DNA from: an uncultured Pelagibacteraceae bacterium
GTDB taxonomy: Bacteria > Pseudomonadota > Alphaproteobacteria > Pelagibacterales > Pelagibacteraceae
Assembly (NCBI GenBank): GCA_902590625.1
Contig: CACIXL010000007.1
Location: forward strand, 1-42,965
DNA length: 42,965 bases
Direction: 5' to 3'
Shown piece by piece: positions 9,710 through 16,972 of the stretch. The translations under genes and the position numbers were made by a program. A model generated the notes under the pieces. That model was not told the DNA's origin. It did no database searches and saw only the letters and a program-made list of their open reading frames with translations. Position 1 is the first letter of the stretch, and every line of letters begins with the position of its first letter.

Positions 9710-9835
9710 TTTTCTTTTTTTCTCTTCCTTTACTAAAATATCTAGTTTTCTCTTTAGAGCGTTCCTTACTAAAATAAAAAATAAAACCCCAAAAAAAGTT
9801 ACAGACAAAATAATTATAGCTATAGTTTTAATCAT
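9692..9835 (-). CDS. 47-aa single-TM small protein (not in ORF track)
   Basis: MIKTIAIIILSVTFFGVLFFILVRNALKRKLDILVKEEKKRKSDNLD*; ATG overlaps the cysQ stop (ATGATTAA), consistent with translational coupling. Confidence 0.65.
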   Translation of the reverse strand: MIKTIAIIILSVTFFGVLFFILVRNALKRKLDILVKEEKKRKSDNLD

Positions 9836-10610
9836 TTAAATTTTCTGATCTTCTAATCAATAAACTAGGATTTCTATAGTCTTCTTTGCCATATAAAAAT
9901 GGTTTATCGTCAAGTGTTTTTATTATTGCCCCAGCATTTTGAGCAACAGCATGCCCTGCAGCATAATCCCATTCATTAGCTCTTTCTCTTGCAGCATAAA
10001 TATCATACTCACCTGTTGCTATTACACAAAATTTATATGAACTTGCCATCTTGACTATAGAATTCACTTTATACTCTTTTAATTTATTTAATATTATATC
10101 TGAGGGTTTAACTACACTAGATAAAGCAACAATCTGACCTTTTGGCTGCTGTTTAAAGCAATTAATTTTTTTTGTTTTTCCATCTTCAATTAAATAACTT
10201 TCACCGGGACCATAAGAATAAAATAATCTATTTTTTTTTGGTACGCCTACAAGACCAAGAACAGGCACAGTATTAATTACCAAAGCTGCATTTAAAGTAT
10301 ATTCATCTTTACCGGCAATATATTCTTTTGTTCCATCAATTGGATCAATTAACCAAAAAATTTTAGCTTTATTCTTAACTTTTAAATCAACAGTTTCCTC
10401 AGAAATTATTGGAACATCAGGCGTAATATCCTTAATTTTAGATGTAATTAGATCATTAACTTTTAAATCGCCATTACTCACTGGAGATTTATCCTCTTTA
10501 ACCTCAATATTTAAACCTTTTTTATAAAGGTCTATAGAAATTTTTCCAGCATTATGAAAAGTATCAATCAATTTTTCGCTAATAGTTTTTAACTCACTAG
10601 TTTTCATCAT
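9828..10610 (-). CDS. cysQ: 3'(2'),5'-bisphosphate nucleotidase CysQ (inositol monophosphatase family)
   Basis: FWLIDPIDGTKEYIAGKDEYTLNAALV and EWDYAAGHAVAQNAGA motifs. Confidence 0.88.
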   Translation of the reverse strand: MMKTSELKTISEKLIDTFHNAGKISIDLYKKGLNIEVKEDKSPVSNGDLKVNDLITSKIKDITPDVPIISEETVDLKVKNKAKIFWLIDPIDGTKEYIAGKDEYTLNAALVINTVPVLGLVGVPKKNRLFYSYGPGESYLIEDGKTKKINCFKQQPKGQIVALSSVVKPSDIILNKLKEYKVNSIVKMASSYKFCVIATGEYDIYAARERANEWDYAAGHAVAQNAGAIIKTLDDKPFLYGKEDYRNPSLLIRRSENLND

Positions 10611-10773
10611 TCACCTTCTCAAGATTTATATTTTCAGCATTAATAACTTTTTTACCACTATGTTCAAAGTTGACAGTGACTTTGTTGCCAATAATTGATT
10701 GCACTTGACCTACGCCCCATTCCATATTTGCAGGGTTTGTGACATAATCTCCTGGTTCAAAATCAATAAGCAT
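10597..10773 (-). CDS. DUF3553-family small protein, 58 aa (not in ORF track)
   Basis: [58 protein letters not shown]; overlaps the cysQ start; FEPGD-V--P---WG-GQVQS-IGN-VTVNFEH-GK matches DUF3553 as I know it. Confidence 0.8.
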   Translation of the reverse strand: MLIDFEPGDYVTNPANMEWGVGQVQSIIGNKVTVNFEHSGKKVINAENINLEKVNDEN

Positions 10774-10812
10774 TATGGAAAATTACTCTTTTTTCGATTA
10801 TACACCTTTATA

Positions 10813-11952
10813 ATGAATTCTCTAGGAATTAATAAAACAAAAAAGGAAACTAAAGTAGTTGTTGCTATGTCTGGCGGCGTTGACTCGTCTGTTGTAGCAG
10901 CACTTATGAAACAAGAGGGTTATGATGTCACCGGCATAACTTTAAAATTATATGATGACACCAAGCAATCAAAAGAAGGAAGACAATGTTGTGCAGGTCA
11001 AGATATTTTAGATGCAAAAAGGGTTTCCGAAAATATAAATATTGACCATAAAATTCTTTTTTATCAAAAAAAATTTAAATCTGAAGTAATTGACTTTTTT
11101 ATAGATAGTTATGCTGCGGGTGAAACGCCAATACCATGCGTACAATGTAACCAAACAGTAAAATTTAGAGATCTATTTAAATATGCCAAGGAGTTAAATG
11201 CAGATGCCCTTGTAACAGGTCATTATGTGTCAAGAGTTCAAACTAGTGGACATGCAAATATGTATAGAGCCAAAGATCAAAATAGAGATCAAAGTTATTT
11301 TTTATTTAGTACTACCCAAGAACAATTAGATTATTTAAGATTCCCTTTAGGCGAAATTGATAAATCAGAAACAAGAGCTATTGCAGAAAAATTAAATTTA
11401 AATGTTGCGACAAAACCTGATAGCCAAGATATTTGTTTCGTCCCTAATGGAGACTATGCTTCTGTAATAAAAAAATATAGACCAGAGTCTTTTAAACCTG
11501 GGAAAATTCTTGATCTAGATGGTAAACAAATAGGAGAACATGAAGGTATTATAAATTATACAATTGGTCAGAGAAAAGGAATTAAGATTGCAAGTAACAA
11601 CCCTTTGTATGTTGTAAATATTGATGCTGATAATAACACTATAATTGTTGGGAATAAAGAATGTCTTGAAGTTAAAGAGATCAAGTTAAGAGATTTAAAT
11701 ATTCTTGGATCCAAAAAGGAATTCGATGAAATCATTAATATTAAAGTAAGATCCACTGGTAGACTTTTAAAAGCTAAAATAAATATTTCAGAAACAGTCG
11801 CAAATGTAGAAATCTTAGACAAAGAAACAGGAATTTCACCAGGCCAAGCCTGTGTTTTTTATTCTAAAGATGAAGTTGGGGATAAAGTATTAGGTGGCGG
11901 ATGGATTCATAAGGCTTTCAATAATAATTTATCCACTAAGTTAACATCTTAA
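10813..11952 (+). CDS. mnmA: tRNA-specific 2-thiouridylase MnmA
   Basis: [61 protein letters not shown]. The track start 10699 lies inside the opposite-strand DUF3553 gene; ATG 10813 is preferred. Confidence 0.95.
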   Translation: MNSLGINKTKKETKVVVAMSGGVDSSVVAALMKQEGYDVTGITLKLYDDTKQSKEGRQCCAGQDILDAKRVSENINIDHKILFYQKKFKSEVIDFFIDSYAAGETPIPCVQCNQTVKFRDLFKYAKELNADALVTGHYVSRVQTSGHANMYRAKDQNRDQSYFLFSTTQEQLDYLRFPLGEIDKSETRAIAEKLNLNVATKPDSQDICFVPNGDYASVIKKYRPESFKPGKILDLDGKQIGEHEGIINYTIGQRKGIKIASNNPLYVVNIDADNNTIIVGNKECLEVKEIKLRDLNILGSKKEFDEIINIKVRSTGRLLKAKINISETVANVEILDKETGISPGQACVFYSKDEVGDKVLGGGWIHKAFNNNLSTKLTS

Positions 11953-12002
11953 TTCACTGCTCGTTAAAAGTGATACCTTTATTTTTTTAATATGATTTAA
12001 TG

Positions 12003-12180
12003 AAATTAATTAAGAGGCAACTCTTAACTGGCCATTTAAGGAAAAACCGAGAGGTTCAAGCTTAAAGGGCAGAAAGATGGACCTAGTAGCGCTAGAATAG
12101 TTCATCGGGATGGCTTGGCGGTAGCGCCTAAAACGACGAGCCAAAACTACTAAATTTCTGGGCGAAAGCCTAGAAATTTA
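12003..12180 (+). ncRNA. Candidate structured noncoding RNA, five hairpins, three GNRA tetraloops; family not identified
   Basis: Hairpins: TTAAGAG-GCAA-CTCTTAA (12010-12027); GCCATTTAAG/CTTAAAGGGC (12031-12070) enclosing AACC-GAGA-GGTT; GATGGAC/GTTCATC (12076-12106) enclosing CTAG/CTAG; GGCT/AGCC (12112-12142) enclosing GGCG-GTAG-CGCC; TAAATTTCTGGGC-GAAA-GCCTAGAAATTTA (12151-12180). -10-like TATGAT at 11991-11996. Confidence 0.7.
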
Positions 12181-12879
12181 TGTGGTTCTCCTCCAAAGAA
12201 ACCTTGTAAATAAATAAAACAATATAACTCCAACAAAGTAGTTCCATTCCAGTGCATGCTTGAAATGGGTATTACCTTTATTAATAAGTAGCGGTAAACT
12301 TAAAATTGCCACCAAAGTCAAAACAGCAACTAATACAGCTTTAAAAATTAAAACCTTTTTATTAATAAATTCTGAAAGTTTTTCTTTTAATTTAAAGAAA
12401 TGGTAAACAAGTATTCCTTGAGCTATAATTTCAAAAATTATAAACAATAATAAGACTACTCTCCTCATTAATTTATAAATTTGTATATCGAATTTAATAC
12501 CTAAAAAAATAGAATGAATTGCTAGAAATATAGCCGAAAGAATTCCAAAGGTCTTAAACTTGTAATTAATATTGGTTGACCGAAATCTATTAACTAAATT
12601 ATTATTATTTTTCCAATAAAAGTATAAAATCACTGCAGTAAAAATCATAGCTGGCTTAAAAATCAGATATTGAGGAAAAGCTCTAGAGGCCCTACTTATC
12701 GATAAACTTCCATCAAAATAGGGAATTGAAAAACCTGATCTTCCAATTTGGTCAACAGTGAAAAAAGTATTTTCTAAATATTCAGGATTTTGAGAAATAA
12801 AAAGGCATAGATTTATAGCTAATAGTGGAGTGAAAAAAATCCACAAACTCAACATTCTTATTTGAGCTATCTCATTCAT
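12178..12879 (-). CDS. Conserved hypothetical multi-TM membrane protein
   Basis: 233 aa with several hydrophobic helices; C-terminal KHALEWNYFVGVILFYLFTRFLWRR. Confidence 0.75.
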   Translation of the reverse strand: MNEIAQIRMLSLWIFFTPLLAINLCLFISQNPEYLENTFFTVDQIGRSGFSIPYFDGSLSISRASRAFPQYLIFKPAMIFTAVILYFYWKNNNNLVNRFRSTNINYKFKTFGILSAIFLAIHSIFLGIKFDIQIYKLMRRVVLLLFIIFEIIAQGILVYHFFKLKEKLSEFINKKVLIFKAVLVAVLTLVAILSLPLLINKGNTHFKHALEWNYFVGVILFYLFTRFLWRRTT

Positions 12880-12893
12880 AGTAATTTAATTGG

Positions 12894-12977
12894 TTATTTT
12901 TTCTTATTTCTTTTTCTTGCTCTTCTTTTTTTTGAGCCAATTTTTCTTCTACCTCGATGCTTTTTTGGATAACCCAT
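12894..12977 (-). CDS. 27-aa highly basic peptide (not in ORF track)
   Basis: MGYPKKHRGRRKIGSKKRRARKRNKKK*; AGGAGG seven nt upstream of ATG; 14 nt upstream of the 12178-12879 membrane gene on the same strand. Confidence 0.7.
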   Translation of the reverse strand: MGYPKKHRGRRKIGSKKRRARKRNKKK

Positions 12978-13042
12978 ATTTTTGCCTCCTTTTAGTATCT
13001 TAATTAGACAATTAATATATAAAGATCAAATATAATCATCAT

Positions 13043-14239
13043 ATGAAGAAGTCTATTAGTACATTCCTTAAACACCCAACAAAAGATAATTCAAATAGAT
13101 CTGCAAACCCAGCTGTAATTAGAGCCTCAACTATTCTTTTTAATACCATGCAAGAACTTTATCAGCATGAAAAAAAAATTAAAAAGCATCAAAAAATTAG
13201 TCATTACAGTTATGGTCGGTATGGAAGCTCAACGACTATAGAGTTGGAGAATATACTAAAAGAATTAGAACAAGCATTCCATGTTTTTTTAACAGGAACT
13301 GGCTTTGGTGGCGTTGCTTTAGCAATAATGAGTTTATGTAGACCAGGAGATGAAATTTTAGTTTCAGATAATGTTTATGGACCAACTAAAGAAATTTCTG
13401 AAAAGCTGCTTAAAGAATTTAATGTCACTGCAAATTTTTATAATCCTGATTCTTTTGAAGATTTAAAAAATAAAGTTTCAAAAAAAACAAAAATGATATT
13501 AGTTGAAAATCCTGGAAGTAATACTTTTGAATTTCAAGATTTATCTAAAATTGTAAACTTAGCTAAAAAGAAAAATATATTTACTTTTCTCGATAATACA
13601 TGGGGCACTCCATTATACCTTAAGCCATTAAAACTTGGATTTGATATGTCTTTCTCATCTGCTACAAAATATTTCTCAGGCCATTCAGATGCGATGGGAG
13701 GCTCACTTGCAGTTAATAAAAAAGTTTTTAAACAAATCATGTTCTTTTATAAACTCTCTGGTTACAGAATGTCTGCAGATGAAGCTTACTTAATTATTAG
13801 AGGATTGAGAACATTAGACACAAGATTAAAGCAACATTATGAAAATACGAAACAGGTAATAAATTTCTTAAAAAGGCAAAAAAAAATAAAAGAAATTCTT
13901 TATCCTTATAAATCATCAAGTAAAAATTATAAATTATGGAAAAAATATTATTCAGGTGCTACTGGGTTATTATCAATAGTTATAAAAAGTAAAAAAAAAT
14001 CATCTGTAATAAAATTTGTTAACTCACTAGAATTATTTGGAATAGGCTATAGTTGGGGAGGTTTCGAAAGTTTGGCAATACTTCAAGAATTAAGATCAAG
14101 GAAAAAAGATGAATATCTTCAAGGTAGATATTTTTTTAGATTTAATCAAGATGAACACATAGTCAGATTACATATTGGGTTAGAAGATCCTAAAGACTTA
14201 ATAAATGATTTAAAAAAATCATTAAGGTACATCAAATAA
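13043..14239 (+). CDS. metC: Cys/Met metabolism PLP-dependent enzyme (cystathionine beta-lyase-like)
   Basis: YGRYGSSTTIELENIL, PGDEILVSDNVYGPT, SSATKYFSGHSDAMGGSLA (PLP lysine), GYSWGGFESLA. Confidence 0.87.
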   Translation: MKKSISTFLKHPTKDNSNRSANPAVIRASTILFNTMQELYQHEKKIKKHQKISHYSYGRYGSSTTIELENILKELEQAFHVFLTGTGFGGVALAIMSLCRPGDEILVSDNVYGPTKEISEKLLKEFNVTANFYNPDSFEDLKNKVSKKTKMILVENPGSNTFEFQDLSKIVNLAKKKNIFTFLDNTWGTPLYLKPLKLGFDMSFSSATKYFSGHSDAMGGSLAVNKKVFKQIMFFYKLSGYRMSADEAYLIIRGLRTLDTRLKQHYENTKQVINFLKRQKKIKEILYPYKSSSKNYKLWKKYYSGATGLLSIVIKSKKKSSVIKFVNSLELFGIGYSWGGFESLAILQELRSRKKDEYLQGRYFFRFNQDEHIVRLHIGLEDPKDLINDLKKSLRYIK

Positions 14240-15459
14240 TGTTAAATTTTATTCCAAACAGACTTGCTTTAACAGTTCTTATTTCAGCGTGTAGTATTAT
14301 TTTAATCTCAATGGGTTTAAGGCAGACGTTCGGTTTGTTTTTTTCTGCATTTGAAGAGGGTCTGGGCTGCACAAGAACAGAATTCGGTTTAGCAATAGGA
14401 ATTCAAATGCTTTTTTGGGGTATGTTTGCGCCATTATTTGGTTTGATAGCAGATAAATTAGGAGGAAACAAAGCTGTGTTTATTGGATTTATAATTTTCG
14501 GTCTCGGTATTTATATGCTTTACGCAGGACCTAATACTGGAATTTACTTTCAGATTAGTCTAGGTGTTTTAGTTGGGATCGCTCTTGGAGCTACTGCGAT
14601 TGGAGTTCCAGTTTCAGAAGTTGGAAAACATTTTCCTAATGAAAGTAGGACTATTGCTACTGGAATTGTAACAGCCGCTGCATCTGTTGGATATTTTTTA
14701 TCTCCATTATTTACAAAATATAGCCTTGGTTTAGTTGGATGGGAACAAACTTTGAAATATTTTATGTATTTTATAGGTTTAGGTCTATTAGCTTCACTTT
14801 TTTTATCACCTTCAAAAACTATTTTAAATTCTACTCAAGTAGATAGAGATCAAACCTTTGCGTCGGCAATCAAAGAAGCTTTTTCTCATAAAGGTTATAT
14901 CTTATTAGTTTTAGGTTTTTTTGTTTGTGGTTTTCAAATTACATTAGTAGGAACACATATACCCGGTTACATGCAAGAAAGAGGTATGGGCGGATGGTCG
15001 GCTACAATAATTTTAGCTTTAATAGGATTTTTTAATATTTTCGGCACTTTAGGAATGGGTTACCTTGGAACAAAATATAAAAAGAAAAATCTTTTATGTA
15101 TCCTCTACGCTTTAAGAGCTGTAAGTATTTGTATATTTATTTTTTCTTCACCATCTCTTGTTAACTCAATTATTTTTGGAACAACATTCGGACTTTTGTG
15201 GCTTTCAACAGTCCCTCCAACTAATGGAATAGTTGCTCAAATTTTTGGCACAAAATATTTAAGTACCTTATTCGGAATTGTTTTTTTATGCCATCAGTTC
15301 GGTGCTTTTGCTGGGGCATTCCTCGGTGGGTATTTTTTTGATAATTACGGTAGTTATGATTATGCATGGTATATGGCTATAGTTCTCTCAATATTTGCAA
15401 CTATAGTGCATTTTCCGATAGACGAGAGAAGAATTAAACGTGTGGATAACACTATCTAA
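14239..15459 (+). CDS. MFS transporter
   Basis: 12-TM pattern; GLRQTFGLFFSAFEEGLGCTRTEFGLAIGIQML, MFAPLFGLIADKLGG; ATG overlaps the metC stop. Confidence 0.88.
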   Translation: MLNFIPNRLALTVLISACSIILISMGLRQTFGLFFSAFEEGLGCTRTEFGLAIGIQMLFWGMFAPLFGLIADKLGGNKAVFIGFIIFGLGIYMLYAGPNTGIYFQISLGVLVGIALGATAIGVPVSEVGKHFPNESRTIATGIVTAAASVGYFLSPLFTKYSLGLVGWEQTLKYFMYFIGLGLLASLFLSPSKTILNSTQVDRDQTFASAIKEAFSHKGYILLVLGFFVCGFQITLVGTHIPGYMQERGMGGWSATIILALIGFFNIFGTLGMGYLGTKYKKKNLLCILYALRAVSICIFIFSSPSLVNSIIFGTTFGLLWLSTVPPTNGIVAQIFGTKYLSTLFGIVFLCHQFGAFAGAFLGGYFFDNYGSYDYAWYMAIVLSIFATIVHFPIDERRIKRVDNTI

Positions 15460-15541
15460 AGTTGTATTTTGAGTCCCTAAGTGAATCAAAAGTGAATCAA
15501 AACGTGAACATTTATAATACTCAACTAAAAAGTGTGGATAA
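15441..15541. promoter_or_regulatory. Two consensus DnaA boxes flanking tandem 11-bp GANTC repeats
   Basis: TGTGGATAA (reverse complement TTATCCACA) at 15441-15449 and 15533-15541; AGTGAATCAAA in tandem at 15480-15490 and 15491-15501; GANTC at 15471, 15483, 15494. Confidence 0.6.
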
Positions 15542-15601
15542 TTTTTAATTTAAATACATTATAAATATCTTTAAGTCCTCAAAATAACAAAAGGAGCAAT
15601 A

Positions 15602-16270
15602 ATGTTTTCAAAAGAATTAGGAGCTAAACTAGACAAGTATCACTTACTCAAGCACCCTTTTTACCAAATTTTTTGGAACGAGGGAAAATTAACTCGGGAT
15701 ATTATTAAAGATTACGCTGAGCAATATTATCAACATGTTAAAGCATTCCCAAGATACATAAGCGCTACACATTCTATATGCGAAGACATTGAAAAAAGAA
15801 GAATTCTTTTAGAAAATTTACAAGATGAGGAAAATAAAGATGGGGACCACCCTAAACTATGGAAAAATTTTGCAAAAGCTTTAGGAGCTGATGAAAAAGA
15901 AATCGAAAAAGTAAAACTTGATTGGTTTACAAAAGATATGATTGACAATTTTTTTGATCAAGCCAGAAAATCTTACGCTGAAGGTCTTGCATCATTGTAT
16001 ACTTATGAAAGACAAATACCTGAAATAGCCGAAACTAAAATACAAGGATTAAAGAAGTTTTATGGTGTAAATTCAAAGGTAGGTCTTGAATTTTTTGAAG
16101 CTCATAAATCAGCTGATGTAATTCATAGAGCTGAGTGTGAAAAGTTACTGGATGGACTTTCTAAAGAGGAGCAAGAAAAAGCTGAACAAGCATCTTTGTT
16201 AACAGCAAGGTATCTTTGGAATTTCTTAAGCGGGATGACCTCTAAACACAACCTTAGACAAGCAGCTTAA
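15602..16270 (+). CDS. TenA/PqqC-like diiron oxidase, CADD-type (candidate para-aminobenzoate synthase)
   Basis: YYQHVKAFPRYISATHS, ENLQDEENKDGDHPKLW, YTYERQIPEIAETK, EFFEAHKSADVIHRAE place E/H/E/H/D/H ligands as in CADD-like proteins. Confidence 0.8.
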   Translation: MFSKELGAKLDKYHLLKHPFYQIFWNEGKLTRDIIKDYAEQYYQHVKAFPRYISATHSICEDIEKRRILLENLQDEENKDGDHPKLWKNFAKALGADEKEIEKVKLDWFTKDMIDNFFDQARKSYAEGLASLYTYERQIPEIAETKIQGLKKFYGVNSKVGLEFFEAHKSADVIHRAECEKLLDGLSKEEQEKAEQASLLTARYLWNFLSGMTSKHNLRQAA

Positions 16271-16297
16271 AATTATTCATTAACTGAAAGATTATTG

Positions 16298-16972
16298 ATG
16301 CAAGATTTGCTTGAGATTTTGACTTTAGCTTACAAGAAACTTTCAGCTCAAAATATAGTTTTATTTTTACTTTTAATTAAAATTGTTTTCTGTGCTTTTG
16401 GTGGATTAATTGTAACCTATATTCATTCAAAATTTAGCTACAAATGGTTACGTAATAATTTTAATATATACGTAGGTATAACATTACCTGTAATTGGATT
16501 GGTAATCACAACGGTTATTGGGTCAAATATAGCATTGAGTATCGGAATGATTGGCGCATTATCAATTGTTAGATTTAGAACACCAATTAGAACACCATAT
16601 GAATTAGTTCATTACTTCAGCTTGCTTACAATCGGAATTAGTGCAAAAGTTGACTTAAGCATAACCGTTGTTTTAATTATACTTTTATCCATTTTGCCTT
16701 ACTTTATTAAGCGTTTTTCATTTTTAAGCAAAGATACAAGTGGCAGCAATGGAAAACTCTCATTGAATTTTCAAGGTTCAATGAATGAAAAAGATTTCAA
16801 GAAGATTATTACAGATAAAAATATAAGAAATTATTCAGTAAAAACTGAGGATAATAATTTCAATATTTCTGGTTACGCAATATTCAATGAAACTAGCGAT
16901 AAAGACAATTTTTTAAATGAATGGTCATCAAAGATAAATAACTATAATGTTGACTTAGATGAAAACAATTAA
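16298..16972 (+). CDS. DUF4956 membrane protein
   Basis: N-terminal TMs, 'IGMIGALSIVRFRTPIRTPYELVHYFSLLTIGIS' signature. Confidence 0.8.
   Translation: MQDLLEILTLAYKKLSAQNIVLFLLLIKIVFCAFGGLIVTYIHSKFSYKWLRNNFNIYVGITLPVIGLVITTVIGSNIALSIGMIGALSIVRFRTPIRTPYELVHYFSLLTIGISAKVDLSITVVLIILLSILPYFIKRFSFLSKDTSGSNGKLSLNFQGSMNEKDFKKIITDKNIRNYSVKTEDNNFNISGYAIFNETSDKDNFLNEWSSKINNYNVDLDENN

Noticed and set aside
10699-10812. Upstream extension of mnmA in the ORF track
   Set aside because: Overlaps a convincing opposite-strand DUF3553 ORF; MnmA homology begins after ATG 10813.
12003-12180. Considered tmRNA, RNase P RNA, 4.5S, 6S, hammerhead and known riboswitches for the structured RNA
   Set aside because: No tag peptide, no conserved RNase P core, no CUGAUGA/GAAA hammerhead core, serial hairpins instead of a 6S rod, and no downstream same-strand gene for a riboswitch. 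Done from memory only; a covariance search is needed.
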